Source: Asterias rubens (Eukaryota; Echinodermata; Asteroidea; Forcipulatida; Asteriidae). From it: a stretch of 64,000 nucleotides of DNA. The position numbers were made by a program, and so were the translations under genes. Positions 46,189 through 57,939 of this stretch are shown one piece after another. Where the stretch lies: positions 7,712,333 to 7,776,332 of the forward strand of contig NC_047078.1 of NCBI RefSeq assembly GCF_902459465.1, written 5' to 3'. Position 1 is the first letter of the stretch. Every line of letters starts with the position of its first letter. Under the pieces are notes generated by a model. It had not been told where the DNA came from. It made no database searches and was given only the letters and a program-made list of their open reading frames with translations.

Positions 46189-46795
46189 GTAAGGATTATT
46201 TAACATTTTTGTAAAGTTTCTTCTTGGTCCAATACAATATTAGGAGCAAAGACCGCCCAGGGAAAGGTAAAAGTAAAAAAAAAAATTATTCAAAAAGATG
46301 TGCCCTCCTAGACCCTGCTCATCAAAGGAATGCAAATTGATATTATACTGCACAGAAATCTAAAAATAATTATAAAAATTCAAACAAACAAAATAAAGTA
46401 AAAGCAATCAGTTGCCGTGGTGCTGATACAAAGTTTCAAAGCAAAGTTGCAAAGAAGTTCCAATACAAATTTACATTCTTCTGATAGAAGTGCCCCCTCA
46501 TCAGAGGAAAATGCTGTGCCCCTTTAAGAGCGAAGTTCAAGGCCTGCATCAGGGAACATTTTTGTCAAGCAGTTTTGCATAGCAAGGAATTTAGACTGAA
46601 CTTATTTTCTGCACACTGAATGCCAATATTTAGTAGCAACTGAAACATTTTGTGTAGCATTTTGCTGTATAAGGAAAATCATTCACTGTGCACACATAAG
46701 GCCTTTTTACACTACCTCCATTTCGAACCGCGTTGAAACCTACCCGGGTCCTCTCCGGTTCAGCCTCGCTTCTTTTCGACACGGATCAGAGTTAA

Positions 46796-47117
46796 AGCCA
46801 TTATACACTTTCGGGAAAAAAGAAGAAAAAAAATAACTTGCAGGGTTTACAGAAGGTAATGGTGAAAGACTTCTCTTAAAATATAATTACATGAAATGCT
46901 TTACTTTTCGAGCAAACATTAAAATTAAAACATTATAACACATGTCATGACACGGCAAAACGTGTGGAAACAAGGATGGGTTTTCCCCGTTATTTTCTCC
47001 CGACTCCAATGACGGACTGAGCCTTAATTTTCACAGGTTTGTTATTTTTTATACCAGTTGTGATACACTAAGTGTGGGCCTTTGGACAATACTGTTTACC
47101 GAAAGTGTCCAATGGCT
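46796..47117. mobile_element. T5 MITE
   Basis: TTAA at 46792 and 47118; the second is also the left TTAA of the next T1 copy. It starts AGCCATTATACACTTTCGG and ends CCGAAAGTGTCCAATGGCT. Confidence 0.85.
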
Positions 47118-47121
47118 TTAA

Positions 47122-47500
47122 AGGCAGTGGACACTATTGGTAATTACTCAAAATACTAATAAGAATAAAACCTTACTTGGTAACGAGTAATGGGGAGAGG
47201 TTGATAGTATAAAACATTGTTAGAAACGGCTCCATCTGAAGTGCCATAGTTTTTGAGAAAGAAGTAATTTTCCACGAATTTGATTTTGAGACCTCAGGTT
47301 TAGAACTTGAGGTCTCAAAATCAACCATCTAAACGCACACAACTTCGTGTGACAAGGGTGTTTTTGTCTTTCATTATTATATCGCAAGTTCGATGGCCGA
47401 TTGAGCTCAAATTTTCAAAGGTTTGTTATTTTATGCATATGTTGAGATACACCAACTGTGAAGGCTAGTCTTTGACAATTACCAATAGTGTCCACTGCCT
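47122..47500. mobile_element. T1 MITE, full length
   Basis: TTAA at 47118 and 47501. Ends AGGCAGTGGACACTATTGG and ATAGTGTCCACTGCCT. The centre is TGAGACCTCAGGTTTAGAAC followed by TTGAGGTCTCA. A good representative of the first-centre subtype. Confidence 0.92.
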
Positions 47501-47892
47501 TTAAGCAACATTCACACTGGTCTTTACGTGAACCGGCTAATGTGTGAACCGTATAACGGTTCACGCCGAAAAATGTAACTTCGATCGATCCGGATTGAGC
47601 TTTCAACCCTTTATCCGGCTAGAGCATACTACCCGGGTCGGAGGCGGTTTGAAATTTTTACAGTGTGAAACGGGGTGAACAAAACCTCAGAGGTTCGGCC
47701 CCTGAGATTTGAGACAGTGTGAAGAGGCCTATATTGTACTAACAGACACTGGAAATGAAAATTTCAGATTTACTTTCAATCATACAAATTGTCAAACTTG
47801 CATTCACTTGATATGCTTTTAAATTAAGGTCCATGACTTCAAATTGTAATTACATTGTATTTTAACAAATTGACACCAAATTTATTTTACAG

Positions 47893-48012
47893 ATATTGAT
47901 GAGTGTTCCAGATATTCAACGCTCTGCCAACAGCGTTGCAGGAATACATTAGGAGGATACCAGTGTGCCTGCACAACGGGACAATTACAGAGTAATAGAC
48001 GAACCTGCTCAG
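47893..48012 (+). CDS. Fibrillin-like matrix protein, exon 5 (cbEGF)
   Basis: 120 nt, one complete calcium-binding EGF domain, phase 1 in and out, between TTATTTTACAG and CAG|GTAAGC. It reads DIDECSRYSTLCQQRCRNTL, then GGYQCACTTGQLQSNRRTC. All six cysteines, the DIDE calcium-binding start and the C-x-N-x4-Y-x-C-x-C hydroxylation motif are present. One-domain-per-exon with phase 1 borders is the rule in fibrillins, LTBPs and fibulins. Confidence 0.93.
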
Positions 48013-49282
48013 GTAAGCTAGGGTCAAGACCCAGGTCGAAGGTCAATTGTATGATCCCTGGGGAAGGGCTTCAGGGCCCAACTGCTGACTGCAGGTACAT
48101 TGACCTATTGACTAAAACTTGTCTCTGAGCTGGGCCAAATTTAATAGAGCTGTTTATAAAACATAAAAATTAGCTAAGCATAACAAGTTTACGCTTACCA
48201 GAGTAATGTCACCAGCCAAGCTGTTATGTCATAAGTACAATTTGTAACTGGCATCCTGCTCATTTCTACTTAGCAGAAAACTTTTAAGAAATATTTTCTG
48301 CTGAAGCTGCTCTATGAAATTTGGTTCTGGTTCTGTTTAACTGTCTGGACACCACTTTACTTTTGGAAAGGGGGGATAACAACTTGAGGATGGAGCCCAA
48401 TTGGGAATGGCCATTTGGGAATGCCAAATTTGGAATGCCTTTATTTGGAATGGGAAGCGATAATGTGGGTTCACATAGGCACTTAGCATGTAACATCAAA
48501 CATACCTTGTTGGATGTTAAAAGGGAAAATGCAGTGTACTAAGACATCAGGTGTATCCTCCAAGACATGTAATAAATCTTATCTTAATAAGAGGTAAGTC
48601 TTTGGTTTTCCTGTTGACAACAAAGTGCAAGCTGTCACCAGATCAAAGTGACGCTAAGAAGTGGAGCTGTCTAGTAACAACAAGAAGGATGTCATGATTG
48701 AGTAGAGTAGGCAGGTAGTGACAAAACATAAATATCAAAATGGAGTAGGAAGATGGTTATTTTAAAACTTTAAATGTTCTTGACATTTTTAAAGGCACTG
48801 GAAGGAAATGTTTGGTAAATTGTCAAAGACAAGTATTCTCACTTGGTCTCTCCCAACATATGCATCAAATAACAAATCTGTAAACATTTTGGCTGAATTG
48901 GTCATCTAAGTTACAAGAAAATGAAAGAAAAAACACCCTCTTGTTGCACAAATTCAGGCCTGAAGTCTTTCTCAGATTAAAATACTTTATTGAGAAATTA
49001 TCTCTTTCTCAAAAACTACAATAATTCAGAAACAATGTTTTATTCTATCCATTGCTCCATTAATTTAAGAGGTATGTCAATTCCTACCTTCAACTCCCCT
49101 GAGTTCCTTCCTCGTCAATTAATTTTTCTTGTAGCCCCATACCAAAAGTGGCGTTTAGCCTTGTTTGGGGCGAACTTGCATAAATTTCTTTAAAACAAAA
49201 TATGTCTGGTTTATGGCACTGGTGCAGCTTCAAAATGTCCCCATAGACTTGTCTTAACTTGGTTGTTTTTTACTACCTGCAG
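48013..49282 (+). other. Intron 5 of the matrix gene
   Basis: 1.27 kb with a G4 element (48131-48322), a (GGAATG)-rich stretch near 48400-48450 and a degraded T1 copy (about 48793-49045) lacking clear ends. Confidence 0.65.
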
Positions 49283-49420
49283 GAGGAAGTAGTTGCAGTA
49301 GTTGTGGTGGTGGTATGCCTGCCCCTGGGCAAGTTGCTTCCCATGCTGCCCCTCCTGGCGGTACAACATGCCCTGCTGGATTTCAACAACAGAGGACACC
49401 CCAAGGAGTTCGCTGTGTGG
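49283..49420 (+). CDS. Fibrillin-like matrix protein, exon 6 (short 4-Cys unit)
   Basis: 138 nt between TACTACCTGCAG and G|GTGAGT, phase 1 in and out. It reads GGSSCSSCGGGMPAPGQVAS, HAAPPGGTTCPAGFQQQ, RTPQGVRCV. The last part (CPAGF...G..C) is an EGF C-terminus, but only four cysteines are present and a Gly/Pro/Ala-rich segment replaces the middle. Such atypical units precede a cbEGF in several matrix proteins. The next exon is beyond 64000. Confidence 0.75.
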
Positions 49421-49745
49421 GTGAGTAAATTCTCTTTTAAACAACACTAAACCAGGTTTTCAATCGTAGGTTGTTGGTTCGAATCCCACCTAATGTTTTT
49501 TTGTGGGTAACTTCTCTTTTCAACAACACTAAACCAGGTTTTCAATCGAAGGTAATTGGTTCGAATCGCAATAACTATTTTTTGTGGGTAACTTGTCTTT
49601 ACAACAACACTAAACAAGGTATTTAATCGTAGGTTGTTGGTTCGAATCCCAACACTTATTTTTGTGGGTAACCTCTCTTTTCAACACTAAGCCAGGTTTT
49701 CAATCGTAAGTTGTTGGTTCGAATCCCACCAAGTATTTTTGTGTG
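49416..49745. repeat. Tandem repeat starting at the exon 6 donor
   Basis: Four units of 80-87 bp begin at 49416, 49503, 49584 and 49664: GTGGGTAACTTCTCTTTTCA, ACAACACTAAACCAGG, TTTTCAATCGTAGG, then TTGTTGGTTCGAATCCCACC and a T-run. The first unit begins at the splice junction itself (GTGTGGGTGAGTAAA). Each unit carries a B-box-like GGTTCGAATCCC. Confidence 0.9.
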
Positions 49746-51612
49746 TTTTATTTATACACGTCCATTGTTGGTTATTATTTTTATGGTTTTATCCATATAC
49801 ACCGATGTGTGTTAGCACTGAATACTTTCCCGAGCTCTGTTAACAAAATCACAGGCATATTACTCGGGTGGGATTGGAACCCACGATTTGATGCAAATTT
49901 CAGTCTATTAAATTGTTGGTTAGTAGTTCACTTTCATAGTATTATCATCTACTGCAGCATGGAGCCCTTTTCTATGTAGTGGTCTTTTCGTTGCAATTCA
50001 TGTCTTTTTTTTCTGGAAAGTTTCCAGAAAGTTTTAAGTGTGAAAAGGCCATCCTGTGAAGTTCCTGGGAAATGTTTTGATAATGTGATACAGGCTTTAA
50101 AGCAGTTTAACACACAGTAAGGCCATGGTATGACACATCAGTACACACATGACATGGTTTGTGAGTACATACTTCCCTGATCAGTGACTACATATAGACC
50201 CCGTTTACACTATATCCAGAAAGGTGGATCAGACTTGGTTCAAGATCTGGCAGTTTTAATGCACCTTGTGAGGAGAGTTGAACCCTGCAAACATTGGATC
50301 AGATCCAGCAAAGTGGATTCCAGAAACAAAATCTTAGCCCAAATGTTGATCAGACACAGCAATTCAATGTGTTAATTTCCGGTTTTTTTCCCTTGTGATT
50401 TGTGTGACTGGCTGTGATCAAAAAGTGGGGTCAAGCATTGGCGTAATGCAACACAAAATCTTAATAATAATAATAATAAACCATTCTTATATCGCGCATA
50501 TCACCGAGAGGTCCCTATGCGCAATTGCACAAAGTAAACAGATATATATCAGCCTGTTTATCATCTGTGGAAGACTGTTCCATTTACTGAACTGCTGCAT
50601 ATTGGAAAGAGAGGGAACTGTACAACTTGGTTTTAATAATTGGGGGAGTCAGAGGGAATTTATTTGAAGATAGCAGATTTAAAGTTGTTTTGATCTGTGG
50701 TTGTCTTTCTGGTTTGAGTGTAAACGCAGTGATACTCCCCTGTCATCCCAATGCAATGGGGACAATAATATGAATATTATAATACGAATACTACTAATAA
50801 TAATAATTATCCATTCGTATTTAACCCATAACATGCGATCTCAGAGAAACACAACAGAATACAAATACAAGATCGTATTGGATAACAAACAAAAATAGTC
50901 TCGCATCAACTACTAGCATCATGGAGGATCTACATGTAGCACCTTCCTCTATGCTCAGATCATGCTCAGACAGTGGCACCTGTTTCATAACAGGTGCTTG
51001 GTTTAGACCTTGTCAGTGACCTGAGAGAGTAATCCATTAACAGAATCACACTCAGCTCGGAACGTTGCCAAAGTATGGCTAATGGTCCAGTTTAGGATCT
51101 GTCTAGTGACTATTAAATCCCAAGCTGGAACTGAGAAAGGAATCCTCTTCAAAATGAATGGTGCAATTACAGCATGTAACGTCATAAAACTGGACCACAC
51201 AAAAGTGATCAAACCTTTGAACTGGCATTCACGCAGTCTGTGCTCCAATTTCATAGAGCCACTAAAGCACAAAAAGTAGCTGAATGTAAGAAAACCAAAA
51301 TTATACTTACCACAATATTGTTGGTTAGTCAAACTACAAGGGCCCAATTTCATTAAGCTGTTAAGCAGAAAACACTGCTTAGCAAATTTCTTTGCTAACC
51401 TAAAAACTAGTGGGACACCTGTTGTAACAACACAAACTTTATGGGTTTTGGCCGGTAACAAGTTTCCTGTTAAGCAAGATTTGTCTGTGCTAAGCAAGTT
51501 TTTATGCTTATAGATTTATGTATTTTGGCCCATGTCACATGTACAATTTGTGACTGGTATCCTGCTGATTTCTGCTAAGCAGAAATTTTTTAAGCAATGT
51601 TTTCTGCTTTAA

Positions 51613-51987
51613 AGGCAGTGGACGCTATTGGTAATTACTCAAAATAATTATTAGCATAAAACCTTTCTTGATTAGGAGTAATGGGGAGAGGTTGATGGTA
51701 TAAAACATTGTGAGAAACGGCTTCGTCTGAAGTGCCATAGTTTTCGGGAAAGAAGTAATTTTCCACAAATTTGATTTCTAGACCTCAGATTTAGAACTTG
51801 AGGTCTCGAAATCATCCATTTAAACATAACGTTGTGTGAAAAGGGTGTTTTTTTCTTTCATTATTATCTCGCAAGTTCGATGACCGATTGAGCTCAAATT
51901 TTCACAGGTTTGTTATTTTATGCATATGTTGAGATACACCAACTGTAAAGGCTAGTCTTTGACAATTACCAATAGTGTCCACTGCCT
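51613..51987. mobile_element. T1 MITE inside a G4 element
   Basis: TTAA at 51609 and 51988. The left flank ends ATGTTTTCTGC and the right flank begins AAGCAGCTCTATGAC. Uninterrupted G4 copies read TTTTCTGCT..AGCTGCTCTATGAAA (48293-48318), so T1 landed in the TTAA of a G4 element. Confidence 0.9.
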
Positions 51988-53948
51988 TTAAAAGCAGCTC
52001 TATGACATCGGGCACAGTTAAAGCTTCAAGTTCAGCACAAGCCACTGTTTAAGAAATAAACTCTTACATGTAGTTTGTAAATACATGTAGCCTGGTTGCA
52101 AGGCTGAATGTAAGGTCTCCATGTGTCCAATGACATTCTCTCTCATGAATGGATCATGAAACACAGTGGCTTGATGCTTGAACCAAGACTAGTCTGTGTC
52201 CCATGAGGTCAACTGTCTCGTAATGTCAACTTGAAGGTTGTTTTCCTACAAATAGTGAATGATGGATAGTTTTGTAGCAAGTGTTCCTTCCATGATGTGT
52301 TTAAGTGATTTGTCGACCCTCCTTATTCTATCGTGTAGTAGTCAGGAAAACAAACTAATTGCAAGTTGTGAACAACCTTCAAACCGACCTTGCAGGAAGT
52401 GAGTTTATTCCTCTGCGTTCTTATGATTCTGTTTTGTCCAATGATGGGTTTGTTAAAGATGCACTCATGGATGCTCCATATCGTGTGTTCAGGCCTTGAA
52501 ATAATCCATGACCCTCTAAGGATTTGTTGTGCTTTTGTTGTGGTGCTCTTTGCAAAGTCCAAATACAAACATTTTTTTCCCCATAAAAGTACCCTTACCT
52601 GAGGTAAATTGCTGTACCCCTTCAAGGCGTGATTCCGGGTGGAGATCAAGAATGAAATGTTATGGTTGTTGTTGTTGTTGTGTACATTAACTTTGATCCT
52701 TATTGTTGTTGTGATCTACACATGGTTGCCATAAACGTTTTGTTTAGTGTCTAGATTGTGGCACCTACTAGCTTGTCATTTCACTGTTCTGACAGCTTTA
52801 GACTGGTTCTTGTCCAAGGTTTTCTATCTACTGTCATTTTGTGGTAGGACTTAAGTTTGAAACCATATGAACAGTCAGTGTACAAATTGGTATACAATTG
52901 CTAATTGGAAGCAATGAACTAGCAAGGCAGGGAGTGGATTTCACAAAGAGTTAGGACTAGTCTTATCTCCAGTTAGGACCAGTTACTCATCCTAACTTAG
53001 GACTATCCATGCAGATTGTATATCTCGTAGGACTAGTCCTAAGTTAGGACTAGTCCTAAGTTAGGACTAGTCCTAACTCTTTGTGAAATCAACCCCTGGA
53101 CTACTTGGACAGAATTTTGACCGGTACTCAGAAGTTATAACTGGCATTTGGCCAGCGGACCACTGTTTGAGTGGAGAACACTGTTGAAGAAAGTTTCTAA
53201 TTTTCAGAAAGGACTGAATACTTAGGTCTTGAAGCTTGTTGTAATCAGATAGGGACATTTTGGAGAAGGCAAGGCTGTCTGTATTTGCAAAGGGGACCGC
53301 CACTTCCAGATTTCCATTGGAAAATCTGTAAGTTAATAGAAAACCGTTGAAGGGGCACCAAGGCCAAAACCAGGGACAACAAAGAACCTAGCCTTCGTGG
53401 CCACAGTGTAGTTCCAGTCGTTTAATTACCAATACGTGCTTCCAGTAGCCCAGCCCTGAGACCACATCCCAAGTTCATCTGTCAGACATGGCCCATAGCT
53501 ATAAATCTAACAGCTCTGTTCTGACCTCTACCATTAGTCTGTTTTCCTTCTCTGTTAAACCCACTGGGGATGTTTTGCCAATAGTAATAAAAGTCACACT
53601 GGTCTGAGTTGGCTTGAACATGTGGTCAACAGGTGGTTACCATGGTAAACCCGACCACCAAAATAGTGAGATTTGATTGATTTAATGCAAGAGGCCAATT
53701 GTCACCACAGGCCTAACTGAAAATTTAATGAGACAATTGCAAAGTTGTTTCAATACAATTACTAAATGGTAATGACTAAGAATGCTTGATACTGTGTGTG
53801 GTCAGACAGTATTCTCAATTGGGCAACATTCCTAGATTGGAACCTCTTTGTTATGCATTCGTTTGGGAGGGCTGACCAAGTTGGGCTCATGTTTCTACAG
53901 GACCTTTCACGTATCCTGCTGTTCATACAATTTATTTAACATATTTAA

Positions 53949-54296
53949 AGGCAGTGGCAATTACTCAAAATAATAATTAGCATAAAACCTTACTTGATAA
54001 CGAGTAATGGGGACCTGTTGATAATATAAGTGAAAAACAGCTCCCTCTGAAGAAAGGTAGTTTTTGAGAAAGAAGTAAATTTCCATGAATTTGATTTCGG
54101 GAACTTAGATTTAGTTATCAAGCATCTGAAAGCAAACAACTTTGTGTGACAAGGGTGTTTTTTTTTTCATTATTATCTTGCAACCATAACTACCGATTGA
54201 TTTCAAATTTTCACAGGGTTGTTATTTTATGCATACGTTGAGATACACCAAGTAAGAAGATTGGTCTTTGACAATTACCAAAGGTGTCCAGAGTCT
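53949..54296. mobile_element. T1 MITE, degenerate
   Basis: TTAA at 53945 and 54297. It starts AGGCAGTGGCAATTACTC (part of the terminal repeat deleted) and ends AGGTGTCCAGAGTCT. The centre has decayed to TTTCGGGAACTTAG. Confidence 0.85.
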
Positions 54297-55600
54297 TTAA
54301 TATTCAAGTCATATAACACATTTCATGAAAAGTTTGAGATATACGTGTACATGTATACACACAAGGGATATTAAATTAGTAGGGTAGATGGCCTTAGCTT
54401 TTGATCCAAACCGGATTTATTGGCCTACTGTATTTTATCCGTTGGTTGTTGGATGATTTTTGTTTTTTAAATGAAGAAGCCTGCCATACATTGGAATTGC
54501 TACTTCTGTCCAAATAGTGCAATTAACTGTGAAGTGTCATAATATACGAAAAATAAACACTTGACAGAGGAAACATGGTTTGGTAGATCAGCCCTTGCTC
54601 CATGTCTACGGTTTTAAAAATGATTTATCACCCAGCTATGGACAAAACAACATTGGTTGTTGCAACCAATTTCCTACAAAGTTTTTGAGATCCAGAACTA
54701 GTGACAGTTGACATACATGACATTATGTCAACTGTGTATAAACAAGACATGTGTGTGGTGGAGGATGGAAGAGAGTATTATAAGAGTTGATTGATTGCAG
54801 GAAAAAACGACAAGTTAATTTCATTTGTTTTTTGTAATTCCTGGTTTTTTTTTCCCCTCATGCCATGCATTTCAAGGACAAAGGTTGCTTGAAAGCACAT
54901 TGTTTATTTCCTTTTCTGTAAAACAAAAATATTATTATTGATACTTGGATTGTCAAAGCCTTGTCAATATAGGTTAGGCCTTTGCCTTCCCTCCTGAAGG
55001 GGCACAGCAGTTTTTCTCTGGTTAGTGATATTTCTAAAAGGAAAATGTAAATTTGTATTGGAACTTGCAGAGGGCACCACAGCCAAAACACAGGGCACCG
55101 AGGCAATTGCTGTCTCTCTCGAAGTTTTAGATTCAAGTTCACCCTAATCGATTGAAACGAGCAAGGCTTAAAAACTAGTGACAACTGCAGATGATTTTGT
55201 CCCTAAATGTAGTTTCAATTGAATAGAGTGAAACTCAGACAGACACTTTTAATAGAAGTAGGTCCTTGGGTTATTTTGAGGACTGTGCTCCACAGACATG
55301 TTTGCACTTTAGGCACAATTCATCATGCCAAAATGTCAGATACCCACTTTCTACATCAAACCTTAAACGGTTTGTCTGTGTTTTATAGCTCCTCGATTCT
55401 ATGCAACCCTTCAATTCAGCATCCCAGTGTACCCAGTTCTTACTGTATGTCCAAATATCAACCGGGCTGTCTGTGTTAAATTGTAGCCCTTCGATACTCC
55501 TTTAAAAACCATCAATTCAGCATCCCAGTATACCCACTTCTTACATGAATGTCAAACTTTCAGTCTGTCTGTGTTTTCTAGTCCTTTGATATTTCTTTGA

Positions 55601-55962
55601 AGGTTCTGTGTACTTTTGTAGGACAAAAAACACAATGTCCACATATTTACAGATTTGAAGAAAATGATGGTAGAAAGCTTCCCTGAAAATATTACTTGCT
55701 TAGGTGCTGTAGTTTTTGAGAAATGAGTAAAACAATGTCATGAAAACAATTTTCGTCTCAGTGGTCATGAGACGAAAATTATTTTAGCATGTAAAAACCT
55801 ATTTTCATGACATTGTTTTACTCATTCTAAAAAACTACATGTACTGCACCTCAGCAACTAATATTTTAAGCAATGCCTTCTGCTATCATTATCTTCAACG
55901 GTGCAAGTTTAATGTAAATCTGTGGACAATGTGTTTTGTGTTACAAAAAGTACCCAAATCCT
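55601..55962. mobile_element. T4 MITE, nearly complete
   Basis: A mutated TTAA (TTGA, 55597) on the left and TTAA (55963) on the right. It starts AGGTTCTGTGTACTTTTG and ends AAAAAGTACCCAAATCCT. The central hairpin is ATTTTCGTCTCAGTG with GAGACGAAAAT (55751-55780). The tandem CTTTCAGTCTGTCTGTG flanks show that it sits within a locally repeated stretch. Confidence 0.8.
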
Positions 55963-56527
55963 TTAAAACCCTTCAATTCGGCATCCCAGTACACCCACTT
56001 TATGTCAAACTTTCAGTCTGTCTGTGTTTTGTAGTCTTGGATGACTCCTAGATCCTTTCCCTTCGAACAGGAAGAAGAACCCCTTCCCTAAGGCTGACCT
56101 TCGAACCCTTTATCCCCAGGGTTAACCTTTGACCTTTAGTCCCTTGAAGACACCAATTCTAGTTTATTTTATGAATGAATGTGAACAGATCGTTTCTTGT
56201 TGGAGGGTTCCCCTTGTGGCTGATGAATCAGGAATGATTCAGGAGTAACAACAATCTTGTCATATCATCTTTTGGGGTTTTCCGTTCACACCCTGGCTCG
56301 GAGCCAGTGAAGTACATCAGAACTTCAATTATTCTCAACTCAGTACATTTTGTATTGATAGAGTTTCAGAGACTTTGAGCACTACGCACTTAGTATTATA
56401 GCGATTGTTTTTTTTTATTTAGGGTCGCACAATGTAAAGTAGATATCAGGCCTGGAACTTCATCTTTGAGAGGTCAACAAAGCCAAGGCACTTCCAATAG
56501 ATAAGCTTAAAGTGAAAGGGAAATTAA

Positions 56528-56905
56528 AGGCAGTGGACACTATTGGTAATTACTCAAAATTATTTTTAGCATAAAAACTTACTTGGTAACGAGTAATGGG
56601 GAGAGGTTGATAGTATAAAACATTGTGAGAAACGGCTACCTCTGAAGTAACGTAGTTTTCGAGAAAGAAGTAATTTTCCACAAATTTGATTTCGAGACCT
56701 CAGATTTAGAACTTGAGGTCTCGAAATCAAGCATCAGAAAGCACACTACTTCACGTGACAAGGGTGTTTTTTCTTTCATTATTATCGCGCAAGTTCGGTG
56801 ACCGATTGAGCTCAAATTTTTACAGGTTTGTTATTTTTTGCATATGTTGAGATACAGCATGTGAGAAGATTGGTCTTTGACAATAACCAATAGTGTCCAC
56901 TGTCT
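56528..56905. mobile_element. T1 MITE, full length
   Basis: TTAA at 56524 and 56906. The centre is TTTCGAGACCTCAGATTTAG, then CTTGAGGTCTCGAAA. Close to the apparent consensus. Confidence 0.92.
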
Positions 56906-57301
56906 TTAATAATTATGTGAACACGCAAAGGCTAAGATAGGGACAACAGAGGCCATGGCCTCCGTGGAAGTCCAGGCCTGATTTTTTAACAGTAATTTTC
57001 TTTACTTGTACATTTTTTAACTCGAAAAAACTTTTGAATGTGCGAATTTTTTTATTTGCGAAATCTGTCCCTCTCTCAGTAGATTTCTATCCAATCCCCC
57101 TGAAGTTTATCTTTTAAGTTAAACTGTATGGATTTTAATGCTGGCTTTTTATCCACAATCTGTCCCTTTGATTACGTCTATTTGTGTAAGTCTCATTCTT
57201 TTTGGTTAAGTGCTGGTTGATTGTTTGTTGTATTGATTGTTTGTAATACTTGCTCATTATCTATTGTGTGTTTTAACTGTTTAACCTTAAGCTCTTTTTA
57301 A

Positions 57302-57679
57302 AGGCAGTGGACACTATTGGTAATTGTCAAAGATTGGCCTTCACAGTTGGTCTATCTAAACATATGCCTAAAATAACAAACCTGTGAAAATTTGAGCTCA
57401 ATCGGTCATCGAACTTGCGAGATAATAATGGAAGAAAAAATACCCTTGTCACACGAAGTTGTGTGCGTTTAGATAGTTGATTTCGAGACCTCAAGTTCTA
57501 AACTTGAGGTCTCTAAATCAAATTTGTGGAAAATTACTTCTTTCTCGAAAACTATGGCACTACAGAGGGAGCCGTTTCTCACAATGTTTTATACCATCAA
57601 CCTCTCCCCATTACTCGTCACCAAGAAAGGTTTTACGCTAATAATTATTTTGAGTAATTACCAATAGTGTCCACTGCCT
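57302..57679. mobile_element. T1 MITE, full length, opposite orientation
   Basis: TTAA at 57298 and 57680. The orientation is opposite to the copy at 56528, judged from the asymmetrical inner arms (TAATTGTCAAAGATTGG first). The centre is GAGACCTCAAGTTCTAAACT, then TTGAGGTCTC. Confidence 0.92.
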
Positions 57680-57939
57680 TTAAGGAAACTTTTATATTGT
57701 ACATGTTCTAGTGCAATTCAACCATATCGGTTGTCATACTGTTCATTTCTTTGTAATGTTTTTATGAAATAAACCAATAAATGTACATATAACAGTTCCA
57801 ATATAAACCAATATAGAAAATCATCAACAATTGTTGTTCAATTGATATCTTTTTTTTTTTTACTGCAGACATTGCTTAAATTATTACAGACTTAGGTCAT
57901 GCAGTTGTGTAATGTAAGTCTCCTGGATTCTGAAAATGT

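Larger units (their letters stand above)
46189..47892 (+). other. Intron 4 of the matrix gene
   Basis: 1.7 kb. It holds a G2 copy (46406-46547), then an element with ends AGGCCTTTTTACACT (46701) and AGTGTGAAGAGGCCT (47709) that is split by a T5 copy (46796-47117) and a T1 copy (47122-47500) placed back to back. Confidence 0.75.
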
